Shown here in pieces: positions 37,968 to 47,295 of a DNA stretch of 64,000 nt. The stretch is from contig NZ_JAIMIC010000002.1 of the NCBI RefSeq assembly GCF_019966545.1, positions 248,001 through 312,000 of the forward strand, given 5' to 3'. The notes under the pieces are model-generated. The model saw only the letters and a program-made list of their open reading frames with translations, did no database searches and was not told the origin of the DNA. This stretch comes from Heliomarina baculiformis (GTDB lineage: Bacteria > Pseudomonadota > Alphaproteobacteria > Rhodobacterales > Rhodobacteraceae). Position 1 is the first letter of the stretch. The number at the start of each line of letters is the position of its first letter. The position numbers and the translations under genes were made by a program.

Positions 37968-40601
37968 TCAGTCGTCGCCTGCTGCCTTCTTCGCAGGCGC
38001 TTTCTTTTTCGCGGTGGTCTTTTTCGCCGCCGCCTTCTTGGCCGGGGCTTTCTTGGCGGCGGCTTTTTTCTTGGCCGGGGCTTTCTTGCCCGACTTCGCC
38101 GCCTTCTCCGCGATCAGTTCGACGGCCATTTCCATCGTGACCGCATCCGGTTCGACCTCTTTGGGCAAAGTGGCGTTGATCTTTTCCCATTTCACGTAAG
38201 GCCCGTATTTACCTTCCATGATGCTGATCTGGCCGCCCGCATCAGGGTGTTCGCCGATCTCGCGCAGGGTCTTGGCGGCGGCCCCGCGTCCGCCCCGGCT
38301 TGCGACCTTTTCAGCCAAAAGCTGGACAGCGCGGTTCATGCCCACGGTGAACACTTCCTCGAGGCTTTCGAGATTGGCGTTGGTGCCGCCCCGGTCAGAG
38401 GTGCTGGGCGCGTGTTTGATATAGGGGCCGTAGCGTCCGATGTTCGACCAGACCATGATCCCGTCCTCGGGATGGGGGCCGATCTCACGCGGCAAGCTCA
38501 GCAGTTTCACGGCGCGTTCAAGGTCAAGCTCTTCGGCAGGCCATTCCTTGGGCACGGACTGGCGCGGCGGTTTCTTGTTCTCTTCGGTGACCGGGCCACG
38601 CTGCACATAGGGGCCGAACCGTCCCTTGAAGACGCGGATTTCGTCACCCTGATCGGTGCCCAGCAGCTTGCCATCGGGCGGAATCGCTCCGTCGTCCTCG
38701 GCACCCGGCGGGCCGAATGCACGGGTATAGCGGCATTCGGGGTAGTTGGAACACCCGATAAATGCGCCGCCTGACCGGGCCGTGCGCATCGAAAGCCGTC
38801 CTTCACCGCAATTCGGGCAAAGCCGCGGATCACTGCCATCCTCGGTGGGCGGGAACAGGTGCGGCTCGAGCACCTCGTTGATCTTTTCCAGAACATCCGT
38901 GATGCGCAATTCGCTGGTTTCGGCAATCGCCGCCGAGAAATCGCGCCAGAACCTTGCCAGCACGGCTTTGTAATCGGCGTCACCGGCGCTCACGTGGTCA
39001 AGCTCATCCTCGAGCCCGGCGGTGAAATCATATCCGACGTATCGGCGGAAATAGTTCTGCAGGAAGGCGATCACCAGCCGCCCCTTGTCCTCGGGAATCA
39101 GTCGGTTTTTGTCCTTGCGGACATATTCGCGGTCCTGGATCGTGGTGACGATGCTGGCATAGGTCGACGGACGCCCGATGCCGAGCTCTTCCATCTTCTT
39201 GACCAGAGTCGCCTCGGTATAGCGGGGCGGGGGCTGGGTGAAATGCTGTTCGGGCGTGACCGAGCGCTTGTCGGCCTTTTCGTCCTGGCTGATCTGCGGC
39301 AGGCGCTTGTCATCGTCATCGACAACCGAATCGTCGCGGCCTTCCTCGTAGACCTTGAGAAAACCGTCAAATAGCAGGACCTGACCGGTCGCGCGCAGCT
39401 GGACCTGTTCATCCTTGCTGCCGATATCGACCGTGGTGCGTTCAAGCCGCGCCGATTCCATCTGGCAGGCCAGTGTCCGTTTCCAGATCAGGTCGTAAAG
39501 CTTGCGCTGGTCGGGTTCGCGCAGGTTGAGCGATTCCGCATCCGCCGCCATGTCGGTCGGGCGGATACATTCGTGGGCTTCCTGCGCGTTCTTCGCCTTG
39601 TTCTTGTAGATGCGCGGGCTGCCGGGCACATATTCCTTGCCATAGCGGCTTTGGATCGCGTCGCGCGCGGCAGTTACCGCTTCGGGCGCCATGTCGATGC
39701 CGTCCGTCCGCATATAAGTAATGTGTCCGGCCTCGTAGAGGCGCTGCGCCGTGCTCATGGTCTGGCGCGCGCCCATGCCGAATTTGCGGCTGGCTTCCTG
39801 TTGCAGGGTCGAGGTCATGAACGGCGCGGAAGGATTGCGCGTGGCCGGTTTCGCCTCGACCGATTGCACGGTAAGGTTGCGGCTGTTGATCGCTTGAACC
39901 GCCAGTTCGGCCTGCGTTTCATTCTCGATATCGTAGCGTTCGAGCTTTTTACCGGCGAGCACCGTCAGCCGGGCTTCGTATTCCTGACCGCGCGGCGTGG
40001 CGAGCATGGCCTTGACCGACCAGTATTCGCGGGCATTGAACGCCTCGATCTCCATCTCGCGTTCGACGATCAGGCGCAGGCAGACCGATTGTACACGCCC
40101 CGCCGATTTCGCGCCGGGCAGCTTGCGCCAGAGCACGGGCGAGAGATTGAAGCCCACAAGGTAGTCGAGCGCGCGGCGGGCGAGATAGGCCTCGACCAGC
40201 GGCATGTCGACCTGGCGCGGGTTGGCCATAGCCTGAGCGACCGCATCCTTGGTGATCGCGTTGAAGGTCACGCGGCTGACCGGTGTATCCTTCTTGATCG
40301 ACCGGCGTTTGGTCAGCGCCTCCTGCAGGTGCCAGCTGATCGCCTCGCCCTCGCGATCGGGGTCGGTCGCGAGGATCAGTTCGCCATCTTCGGCCAGTGC
40401 GTCGGCAATGGCTTTCATGTGTTTCTTGCTGTCCGACGCGACTTCCCATTTCATCTCGAAATCGTGTTCGGGGTCGACCGATCCATCCTTTGGCGGCAGG
40501 TCCCGCACATGCCCGTAGGAGGCCAGAACCGTGTATCCGGGGCCAAGATACTTATTGATTGTCTTCGCTTTGGCCGGAGATTCTACAACGACTACAGGCA
40601 T
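37968..40601 (-). CDS. topA: DNA topoisomerase I
   Basis: An 877-residue type IA topoisomerase that relaxes negative supercoils. The Toprim domain begins VVVESPAKAKTINKYLGPGY and has the acidic triad in LATDPDREGEAISWHL. The catalytic tyrosine is Y296 (AGHITYMRTDGIDM). A C4 zinc-finger follows (CPNCGEGRLSMRTARSGG with CSNYPECRYTR), then further topoisomerase C-terminal repeats (KFGRFGPYVQRGP-like units: GRFGPYVQRG, GRYGPYIKHA, GKYGPYVKWE). The last 35 residues are a Lys/Ala/Pro-rich histone-like tail. The gene lies downstream of dprA on the same strand, a common pairing. Confidence 0.97.
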   Translation of the reverse strand: MPVVVVESPAKAKTINKYLGPGYTVLASYGHVRDLPPKDGSVDPEHDFEMKWEVASDSKKHMKAIADALAEDGELILATDPDREGEAISWHLQEALTKRRSIKKDTPVSRVTFNAITKDAVAQAMANPRQVDMPLVEAYLARRALDYLVGFNLSPVLWRKLPGAKSAGRVQSVCLRLIVEREMEIEAFNAREYWSVKAMLATPRGQEYEARLTVLAGKKLERYDIENETQAELAVQAINSRNLTVQSVEAKPATRNPSAPFMTSTLQQEASRKFGMGARQTMSTAQRLYEAGHITYMRTDGIDMAPEAVTAARDAIQSRYGKEYVPGSPRIYKNKAKNAQEAHECIRPTDMAADAESLNLREPDQRKLYDLIWKRTLACQMESARLERTTVDIGSKDEQVQLRATGQVLLFDGFLKVYEEGRDDSVVDDDDKRLPQISQDEKADKRSVTPEQHFTQPPPRYTEATLVKKMEELGIGRPSTYASIVTTIQDREYVRKDKNRLIPEDKGRLVIAFLQNYFRRYVGYDFTAGLEDELDHVSAGDADYKAVLARFWRDFSAAIAETSELRITDVLEKINEVLEPHLFPPTEDGSDPRLCPNCGEGRLSMRTARSGGAFIGCSNYPECRYTRAFGPPGAEDDGAIPPDGKLLGTDQGDEIRVFKGRFGPYVQRGPVTEENKKPPRQSVPKEWPAEELDLERAVKLLSLPREIGPHPEDGIMVWSNIGRYGPYIKHAPSTSDRGGTNANLESLEEVFTVGMNRAVQLLAEKVASRGGRGAAAKTLREIGEHPDAGGQISIMEGKYGPYVKWEKINATLPKEVEPDAVTMEMAVELIAEKAAKSGKKAPAKKKAAAKKAPAKKAAAKKTTAKKKAPAKKAAGDD

Positions 40602-40780
40602 TTAACGCTTTACCTCATATGCGGATGCGGGGCTGCTCTATGACGGCGCAACATGTGGGGTGCAAGGGTGTAATGTCAATGCGTCTGCAAACGGCGCGTC
40701 AATCTGACGTTGCTTTGGTCTGCCGGATGCACGTGTTGCAGGCACTGGCGCAGGGTCGCAATGAGGTTGAGCGAGCGAAA

Positions 40781-41923
40781 TCAGCGTGCCCGGGCGAGCA
40801 GACCGCCAGAGTGACGTTCGATCTTGCCGTCTATCTCCAGATCGACCAGCGCCGGGGCCACGATATTCGGCCCGAGGGCGAGATCGCGGATAAGCTGGTC
40901 CTCGGCCAGCGGCGCGGGGCCGAGCCGGTCGAGGATCTGGCTGTGCAGCGCGGCGGTTTCGCGCAGGCTGCGGCGTTCCGGCGGGGGCGGAGGGATGTCA
41001 TCGAGCAGGTCGGCCTGGATCGGGGCGCGGCGCGGTGACAGCGCATTCAGCACATCCTCTGCATTGCGCACCAGCGTGGCCCCGTCCCGGATCAGCATAT
41101 TGCAGCCTGCGGCACGCGCATCGAAGGGATGGCCCGGCACCGCCAGTACATCGCGGCCCTGATCCAGCGCGTCGCGCGCGGTGATCAGGCTGCCGGATTT
41201 CATTGCTGCCTCGATCACGACGACGGCCCGCGACAGGCCTGAGATGATGCGGTTTCGTGGCGGGAAATGGCGCGACATGGGCGTCTGACCCATCGGCTGT
41301 TCCGATATCCGCAGGCCCTTGGCGGCGATGTCATGGGCCAGCGCGGCGTTTTCGGGTGGATAGATCGCATCGACCCCGCCTGCCATGACGGCAATCGTAC
41401 CGGTGGGCAGCGCCGCCAGATGCGCCGCCGCATCAATACCACGCGCCAGCCCGGAGGCGACGACAAAGCCCTGCTCCCCCAGATCGCGGGCAAGGGCACG
41501 GGCCATGCGCGTGCCAAGCGAGGAGGCATTGCGCGCGCCGACCATACCGATGGCGGGCTGATGCAGCAGCGATATGTCCCCGATGGCCCAGAGCAGGGGC
41601 GGGGCATCTTCTATGGTGGCGAGTTCGGGAGGGTAATCAGGTGACCCAAGGCACAAAAGCCGCGCTTTGACAGCCCTTGCCGCCCTGAGTTCACCATCTA
41701 TTACGCCGGCTGGGCATATTTCATATCCGTCCACACCGGCAGCGCGTGCCACTTCAGGCAACGCGGCAAGGGCATTCTGCGCCGTGCCATGCTCTGACAG
41801 GAGCCGGTAGAACGTTGACACACCGACCCTGCGAGAGCGCAACAGACGAAGCCACGAGTACCGATCTTCTTCCGTGGTGGGTGGGAGTGGGGGGTGAGTG
41901 GAAGAAAAACTTTCCTCGGTCAT
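40781..41923 (-). CDS. dprA: DNA-processing protein DprA
   Basis: A 380-residue cytosolic protein that loads RecA on single-stranded DNA entering during natural transformation. The extended Rossmann fold shows IGMVGARNASSLGTRMARAL, VVASGLARGIDAAAHLAALP, VMAGGVDAIYPPENAALAHD, FPPRNRIISGLSRAVVVIEA and GSLITARDALDQGRDVLAVP. An N-terminal helical (SAM-like) part and a C-terminal winged-helix (LAEDQLIRDLALGPNIVAPA) are both present. It is widespread even in bacteria not known to be competent, so it does not prove competence here. Confidence 0.95.
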   Translation of the reverse strand: MTEESFSSTHPPLPPTTEEDRYSWLRLLRSRRVGVSTFYRLLSEHGTAQNALAALPEVARAAGVDGYEICPAGVIDGELRAARAVKARLLCLGSPDYPPELATIEDAPPLLWAIGDISLLHQPAIGMVGARNASSLGTRMARALARDLGEQGFVVASGLARGIDAAAHLAALPTGTIAVMAGGVDAIYPPENAALAHDIAAKGLRISEQPMGQTPMSRHFPPRNRIISGLSRAVVVIEAAMKSGSLITARDALDQGRDVLAVPGHPFDARAAGCNMLIRDGATLVRNAEDVLNALSPRRAPIQADLLDDIPPPPPERRSLRETAALHSQILDRLGPAPLAEDQLIRDLALGPNIVAPALVDLEIDGKIERHSGGLLARAR

Positions 41924-42107
41924 CCGTAACTCCGCCTGATTGCCCCATCAAGCTAGCGTCAAAGTGGTTAACAGCTCGTAAAGTGCCGCCGATTTTTCGC
42001 TCTTCTTCCGAAAATTATTCCGACTGGCAGCGCTATTTTGTAAGGCCTTTCTTAAGCAAGAAATGCCAGCGCGAGGGCCGTCGGCGACTCGCCCTGTCAG
42101 GACTCGG

Positions 42108-43532
42108 TCAGCCGGCCGCAGATCCGCCAACCGTCAGACCATCCATGAGCACGGTCGGCTGGCCGACGCCCACCGGCACCCATTGCCCGTCCTTGCCGCA
42201 ATTGCCCATACCGGGGTCAAGCGCCATGTCATTGCCAAGCGCGCGGATGTGTTTCAGCGAGGTCGCACCGTCGCCAATCAGCGTGGCGCCCTTGACCGGT
42301 GCGCCCACCTTGCCGTCGATCACGCGATAGGCCTCGGTGCAGGAAAACACGAACTTGCCGTTGGTGATGTCGACCTGACCGCCGCCGAATCCAACTGCGT
42401 AGATGCCATCCTTCATTTCGGCGACAAGATCAGCGGGGTCGGCATCACCGCCCATCATGTAAGTATTCGTCATGCGCGGCATGGGTTTATGCGCATAGCT
42501 CTCGCGCCGACCGTTACCGGTTGGCTCGACGCCCATAAGCCGGGCGTTCTGCCGGTCTTGCATGAAACCGACAAGGATGCCGTGCTCGATCAACACGTTG
42601 CGACGCGACGGCGTGCCTTCGTCATCGACGGTGATCGAGCCGCGCCGGTCGGGAATCGTCCCGTCGTCAAGCACGGTCACGCCCTTGGCCGCAACCTGCT
42701 GGCCCATAAGCCCGGCAAAAGCACTGGTGCCCTTGCGGTTGAAATCGCCTTCCAGCCCGTGGCCGATCGCCTCGTGCAGCAGGATGCCGGGCCAGCCTGG
42801 GCCAAGCACCACTTCCATCACGCCCGCCGGGGCGGGGACCGCTTCGAGATTGACCAGCGCGATGCGCAGCGCCTCGCGCGCCTTGGCCTGCCAGTCCCGC
42901 GGATCGATCAGCCCGTCCAGACCGACACGCCCGCCACCGCCCGCCGATCCGGTTTCCCGGCGGCCGTTCGATTCGACGATTACCGAGACGTTGAGCCGGG
43001 TCATCGGACGCACATCGCGCACCTGCACGCCATCGGGGCGCAGGATTTCAACCTCTTGCAGGGACGCGCCGAGCATCGCCGATACCTGCACCACGCGCGG
43101 ATCAAGATCGCGCGCAAAGGCATCTATCTCGCGCAGCGTTTCAACCTTTACCGGGAAGGACACGCCGGAGATCGGGTCTTCATCCGTATAGAGACGGCGA
43201 TTCGTCGGCAGCGGCGCATCGGCAAGCGCACCGCCGCCATCGCCGACAGCGAGCCGCGCGGTTTCCGAGGCGCGGCGCAGCGCCGACATCGAAAGCTCGG
43301 TGGAGTGGGCATAGCCCGCGACTTCTCCACGGACCGCGCGCAGACCGAATCCCTCGGCGGCGTCATAGCTGGCATTCACCAGCCGCCCGTCGTCGAAAGC
43401 CAGCGATTCCGAGCGGCGGCGCTCGACAAACAGCTCTCCGTCGTCCGCGCCATCCGTCGCCTCTTGGAGCTGTTTCAGCGCGGCATCCCGCGGAAATGCG
43501 CTTTCAAAAGGGCGAAATGGGGCATCGGACAT
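42108..43532 (-). CDS. tldD: Metalloprotease TldD
   Basis: A 474-residue cytosolic protein which, with TldE/PmbA, forms a zinc metalloprotease that degrades unfolded peptides and matures some modified peptides. The zinc motif HEAIGHGLEGD (HExxxH) is intact in GILLHEAIGHGLEGDFNRKG. The start at 43532 follows AAAGGCAAATACCT; 32 upstream in-frame codons are not coding-like. No tldE is in the window. It diverges from the cytochrome oxidase cluster, next to it in several related genomes by my recollection. Confidence 0.95.
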   Translation of the reverse strand: MSDAPFRPFESAFPRDAALKQLQEATDGADDGELFVERRRSESLAFDDGRLVNASYDAAEGFGLRAVRGEVAGYAHSTELSMSALRRASETARLAVGDGGGALADAPLPTNRRLYTDEDPISGVSFPVKVETLREIDAFARDLDPRVVQVSAMLGASLQEVEILRPDGVQVRDVRPMTRLNVSVIVESNGRRETGSAGGGGRVGLDGLIDPRDWQAKAREALRIALVNLEAVPAPAGVMEVVLGPGWPGILLHEAIGHGLEGDFNRKGTSAFAGLMGQQVAAKGVTVLDDGTIPDRRGSITVDDEGTPSRRNVLIEHGILVGFMQDRQNARLMGVEPTGNGRRESYAHKPMPRMTNTYMMGGDADPADLVAEMKDGIYAVGFGGGQVDITNGKFVFSCTEAYRVIDGKVGAPVKGATLIGDGATSLKHIRALGNDMALDPGMGNCGKDGQWVPVGVGQPTVLMDGLTVGGSAAG

Positions 43533-43714
43533 AGGTATTTGCCTTTCAGGAGGGGGCCGTTTGTAAAAAAGCGTCCGTTTGACGCAAGCAGGTCTCTTTA
43601 TCTGTCTGACAGAATATGGTTTTAACATGCAGCAAATACAACGGGCGGATGCGCGGGACCAGTTCGCGACCGGCCGCCAGCAATAAGAACGCGATCAAAC
43701 GATCAGGAACTGAC

Positions 43715-44557
43715 ATGAAAAATGTATTCACACTCTCGGGGCTGATGACGGTCCTTTCCGCCCTGCCGGCTCTTGCACAGGACGGGCTTGAGATCGTTGG
43801 GCGGCCGCATCAGGGCGGCGTGAACTTCCAGACCCCGGTGACTGATCTGGCGCGCGACCAGCAGGGGCTCGATCACCTGCTGCTCATCATCATCACGCTG
43901 ATCGTGGTGTTCGTGACCGCGCTGCTGATCTTCGCGATTGTGCGCTTCAACCGTCGCGCCAACCCGAACCCGGCGTCTTTTACCCACAACACGCCGCTGG
44001 AAATCGCATGGACGATCATCCCGGTGTTCATCCTCGTGCTGATTGGCGCGTTTTCCCTTCCGGTTCTGTTCGAACAGCAGGAAATCCCAGAGGGCGACAT
44101 CACCATCAAGGCGACCGGCAACCAGTGGTACTGGAGCTATGAATATGTGGATAACGAATTCGGCTTCGATAGCTTCATGCTGCAGCGCGACGGTCTTGAA
44201 GAGGCAGGCTATAGCCAGGACGAATACCTGCTGGCCACCGATACCGCCGTCGTTGTTCCCGTCGGCAAGACCATCGTTGTTCAGGTGACCGCATCCGACG
44301 TGATCCATTCCTGGACCATCCCGGCCTTTGGCGTAAAGCAGGACGGCGTTCCGGGCCGCCTTGCCGAACTGTGGTTCGAAGCGGATCGCGAAGGCGTCTA
44401 TTTCGGCCAGTGCTCGGAGCTTTGCGGCAAGGACCACGCCTATATGCCGATCACCGTCAAGGTCGTGAGCCAGGAAGAATATGACGCGTGGCTCGAAGGC
44501 GCGATCGAAATGTACGCAGGCAAGCCCGCCGGTTACGACGTGGCGATGGCCGATTGA
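43715..44557 (+). CDS. coxB: Cytochrome c oxidase subunit II (aa3 type)
   Basis: A 280-residue subunit that receives electrons from cytochrome c. The signal peptide ([18 protein letters not shown]) is followed by two membrane helices ([20 protein letters not shown] and [20 protein letters not shown]). The periplasmic cupredoxin domain has the CuA ligands H198, C233, C237, H241 and M244 ([11 protein letters not shown] and [17 protein letters not shown]), with the electron-entry Trp-rich motif [10 protein letters not shown]. The ATG at 43715 is preceded by CAGGAAC. It begins the assembly cluster; subunit I (ctaD) is not present and is usually encoded elsewhere in this group. Confidence 0.96.
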   Translation: MKNVFTLSGLMTVLSALPALAQDGLEIVGRPHQGGVNFQTPVTDLARDQQGLDHLLLIIITLIVVFVTALLIFAIVRFNRRANPNPASFTHNTPLEIAWTIIPVFILVLIGAFSLPVLFEQQEIPEGDITIKATGNQWYWSYEYVDNEFGFDSFMLQRDGLEEAGYSQDEYLLATDTAVVVPVGKTIVVQVTASDVIHSWTIPAFGVKQDGVPGRLAELWFEADREGVYFGQCSELCGKDHAYMPITVKVVSQEEYDAWLEGAIEMYAGKPAGYDVAMAD

Positions 44558-44563
44558 TTGCAG

Positions 44564-44627
44564 GACGGGGCGGGTCGCCCCGTCACCTTGTACCAAATGT
44601 CAGGGCAGGGCGGGTCTCCTGCCCTGA
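44564..44627 (+). other. Two strong hairpins between coxB and ctaB
   Basis: Hairpin one: GACGGGGCG with CGCCCCGTC, loop GGT (44564-44584). Hairpin two: TCAGGGCAGG with CCTGCCCTGA (44600-44627). Neither has a T-run, so they look more like RNA stability or processing elements that set coxB above the downstream genes than like true terminators. Confidence 0.6.
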
Positions 44628-44682
44628 ACTTACGAAACCACAGTGACTCAGCAGGGGGGTAGCCCCCGTTTCAAGGCCAGGC

Positions 44683-45624
44683 ATGACTGACGCAAGCATC
44701 AATACACAGGCAGATCTGGGCGAGGCCCAATTCGGCGATTATTTCGCGTTGCTCAAGCCCCGTGTCATGACGCTTGTCGTCTTTACCGCGCTGGTCGGCC
44801 TTCTGGCTGCGCCGATGCCGGTGCATCCGATGATCGGTTTCTGTGCCGTGCTGTTCATCGCTGTTGGCGGGGGGGCCGCAGGTGCGCTGAACATGTGGTG
44901 GGACGCTGATATCGACGCGATCATGCGCCGGACCCGCAAGCGCCCGATTCCCGGTGGCCGTGTCGAACGCGGTGAGGCGCTGGCGCTCGGTCTGACCCTC
45001 TCGGGCTTTTCGGTGGTGATGCTGGCGCTGGCGACGAATATCCTCGCAGGCGCGTTGCTGGCCTTTACGATCTTTTTCTACGTGGTCGTCTATTCCATGT
45101 GGCTCAAGCGGGCGACGCCGCAGAACATCGTGATCGGCGGTCTTGCCGGTGCCTTCCCGCCGCTGGTGGGCTGGGTCGCGGTGACCGGTTCCATGGCGGT
45201 CGAACCCTGGCTGATGGTCGCGCTTATCTTCATGTGGACACCGCCGCATTTCTGGGCGCTGGCCCTGTTCATGCGCTCGGATTACGACGATGCCGGCGTG
45301 CCGATGCTGACCGTGACCCACGGTCGCCGCGCGACCCGTGTTCATATTCTTGTCTATACCGTCCTGCTGGCCGTGCTGGCCATTGGCGCCGGGTTCACCA
45401 GCATTGGCGGTCCGATCTACCTTGTCGTTGCCGTCGTGCTGAACGCGCTGTTCCTGCTGGGTGCCCTGCGCATCTGGCGTCGCGACGAAAACGACAGCGA
45501 GGCCGACAATTTCGCGGTCGAGCGCAAGTTCTTCCGCCTGTCGCTCCTCTATCTTTTCCTGCATTTCGGTGCGATTTTGGCCGAGGCGCTGCTCAAGCCC
45601 TGGGGCCTTGGAGGCTGGGCATGA
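44683..45624 (+). CDS. ctaB: Protohaem IX farnesyltransferase (haem O synthase)
   Basis: A 313-residue UbiA-family membrane enzyme that adds a farnesyl group to haem B on the way to haem A. Family motifs: LLKPRVMTLVVFTALVGLL, NMWWDADIDAIMRRTRKRPI (the N-x3-D-x2-D Mg-prenyl site) and ALIFMWTPPHFWALALF. About nine hydrophobic helices. Its last codon overlaps the start of the small downstream gene (ATGA). Confidence 0.95.
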   Translation: MTDASINTQADLGEAQFGDYFALLKPRVMTLVVFTALVGLLAAPMPVHPMIGFCAVLFIAVGGGAAGALNMWWDADIDAIMRRTRKRPIPGGRVERGEALALGLTLSGFSVVMLALATNILAGALLAFTIFFYVVVYSMWLKRATPQNIVIGGLAGAFPPLVGWVAVTGSMAVEPWLMVALIFMWTPPHFWALALFMRSDYDDAGVPMLTVTHGRRATRVHILVYTVLLAVLAIGAGFTSIGGPIYLVVAVVLNALFLLGALRIWRRDENDSEADNFAVERKFFRLSLLYLFLHFGAILAEALLKPWGLGGWA

Positions 45625-45782
45625 GCATTCGCGTCACGCATGAAATCCACAAGCGCCGCATGGGCCGCAACCTTGGGGTCGCGTTGCTGCTTGTCGCCTT
45701 TATCGGCATCGTCTTTGGTCTGACCGTGGTCAAGGTGACCAGTGGCGATTTCCAGGTTCCCAAGGTCGAGGAGATGAACTGA
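45621..45782 (+). CDS. Small single-span membrane protein of the cta cluster
   Basis: A 53-residue protein starting MSIRVTHEIHKRRMGRNLGV, with a basic N-terminus, one membrane helix (ALLLVAFIGIVFGLTVVKV) and a short acidic tail (FQVPKVEEMN). It overlaps ctaB by four bases and ctaG by one, so it must be translated with them. Small proteins at this position in Rhodobacteraceae and Paracoccus are annotated as oxidase assembly factors. The function is inferred only from location. Confidence 0.88.
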   Translation: MSIRVTHEIHKRRMGRNLGVALLLVAFIGIVFGLTVVKVTSGDFQVPKVEEMN

Positions 45783-46357
45783 TGGCTCTTTCCGGTCCCG
45801 GCAAAACGGTTGCAACCACGGTCGGCACGGTCGTCCTGATGGGCGGTCTCGCATGGGCGTCGGTCCCGTTTTACAGCTGGTTCTGCAAGGTCACCGGCTT
45901 TGGCGGCGTGCCCAACGTGACCGAGGCGGGCGCAGATCACGTTCTGGACCAGACCATCAAGATCCGCTTTGACGCCTCGATCGATCCGGATATGGACTGG
46001 ACCTTCAAGCCGGTCGAACGCACGATGGAAATCAAGATCGGCGAGACGGGGCTGGCCTTTTACGAGGCTCACAACCCGACCGACCGGCCCATCGCGGGCT
46101 CTGCCGTCTATAACGTCTTCCCTTATGAGGCTGGCGGCTATTTCACCAAGATCGAATGTTTCTGCTTTACCGAGCAGGTGCTCCAGCCGGGCGAAACCGT
46201 GCAGATGCCGGTGACCTTCTATGTCGATCCCGAGATGGTCGACGATATCGATGCCAAGCATGTCAATTCGATCACGCTGAGCTATACGTTCTACGAAACC
46301 GACCTGCCCGAGGGCTATGCCGCCCTGGACCAGGCCCAAGAAACTAACCTGAATTAA
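45782..46357 (+). CDS. ctaG: Cytochrome c oxidase copper chaperone CtaG/Cox11
   Basis: A 191-residue protein delivering copper to the CuB site of subunit I. An N-terminal membrane anchor (ATTVGTVVLMGGLAWASVPF) is followed by YSWFCKVTGFGG and a periplasmic immunoglobulin-like domain. The copper motif is CFCF at 126-129 (KIECFCFTEQVLQPGE). Its start overlaps the preceding stop (TGATG). It sits in the standard order before subunit III. Confidence 0.95.
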   Translation: MALSGPGKTVATTVGTVVLMGGLAWASVPFYSWFCKVTGFGGVPNVTEAGADHVLDQTIKIRFDASIDPDMDWTFKPVERTMEIKIGETGLAFYEAHNPTDRPIAGSAVYNVFPYEAGGYFTKIECFCFTEQVLQPGETVQMPVTFYVDPEMVDDIDAKHVNSITLSYTFYETDLPEGYAALDQAQETNLN

Positions 46358-46382
46358 TGCCGCAAGGTGAGGGACAACTCTA

Positions 46383-47195
46383 ATGGCGCATGTAAAAAAC
46401 CACGACTTTCATATCCTTAGCCCTTCGGTCTACCCGTTCATCGGCTCGGTCGGCGCCTTTGCCATGCTGTTCGGCTCGGTGCTCTGGATGCACGGCAGCA
46501 CGCCGTTTCTGTTCTGGGGCGGGCTGGTTGCCGTTCTCTACACCATGTTCGGATGGTGGTCCGAGGTCGTAAAGGAAAGCCACGTTGGCGATCACACCCC
46601 GGTTGTCCGGATTGGCCTGCGCTATGGCTTTATCCTGTTCATCATGTCCGAGGTCATGTTCTTTGCGGCATGGTTCTGGTCCTTCTTCAAGCACGCCATC
46701 TACCCGATGTCGGAATATGTTGGCACGCAGTACGTCCCGCCAGTCATCCACGCGGTCGACCCGTTCCACCTGCCGCTGATCAACACGCTTCTGCTGCTGC
46801 TGTCCGGCTGTGCCGTTACCTGGGCGCACCACGCGCTGGTTCACAACAATGACCGCAAGGCGCTGGTCAACGGCCTCGCCATCGGCATCGTCTTCGGCAT
46901 TTTGTTTACTGCGCTGCAGGCCTTTGAATATTACGAACTTCTCGCCCATGAGGGCTGGGAATTCGGCGGCGACCAGTTCTACTCGAACTTCTTCATGGCC
47001 ACCGGCTTTCACGGCTTTCACGTGATCATCGGTACGATCTTCCTCTTCGTCTGCCTTCTGCGCGCGATGAAGGGCGATTTCACGCCCGAGCAGCACGTCG
47101 GTTTCGAAGCCGCCGCATGGTACTGGCACTTTGTCGACGTTGTCTGGCTCTTCCTGTTCTTCGCAGTCTACATCTGGGGCACCTCCGGCATGTAA
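46383..47195 (+). CDS. ctaE: Cytochrome c oxidase subunit III
   Basis: A 270-residue membrane subunit with seven helices, beginning [20 protein letters not shown]. Conserved family features include [71 protein letters not shown] and the terminal [20 protein letters not shown]. It follows ctaG by 25 bases and is closed by a terminator at 47242. Confidence 0.96.
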   Translation: MAHVKNHDFHILSPSVYPFIGSVGAFAMLFGSVLWMHGSTPFLFWGGLVAVLYTMFGWWSEVVKESHVGDHTPVVRIGLRYGFILFIMSEVMFFAAWFWSFFKHAIYPMSEYVGTQYVPPVIHAVDPFHLPLINTLLLLLSGCAVTWAHHALVHNNDRKALVNGLAIGIVFGILFTALQAFEYYELLAHEGWEFGGDQFYSNFFMATGFHGFHVIIGTIFLFVCLLRAMKGDFTPEQHVGFEAAAWYWHFVDVVWLFLFFAVYIWGTSGM

Positions 47196-47241
47196 GCTGT
47201 CGATTGCGGGTTCAAAATCCCGCGCACAGCCCGTATCACGC

Positions 47242-47275
47242 AAGGCGCGCAACATGGTTTGCGCGCCTTCTTCTT
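47242..47275 (+). terminator. Terminator after ctaE
   Basis: AAGGCGCGCAA pairs with TTGCGCGCCTT (11 bp, loop CATGGT), followed by CTTCTTG. The T-run is weak, so some read-through into the SURF1 gene is likely. Confidence 0.65.
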
Positions 47276-47295
47276 GTCCAGGTGGTTCTGTTCCG

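Noticed and set aside
37860-38774. A 304-codon plus-strand frame
   Set aside because: It lies opposite the C-terminal part of topA and consists of low-quality Phe/Arg-rich sequence created by the reverse of Lys/Ala codons.
42063-43625. A 520-codon open frame on the plus strand
   Set aside because: It mirrors tldD, whose zinc motif and family-wide conservation are on the minus strand; the plus-strand translation is Arg/His-rich with no recognisable domain.
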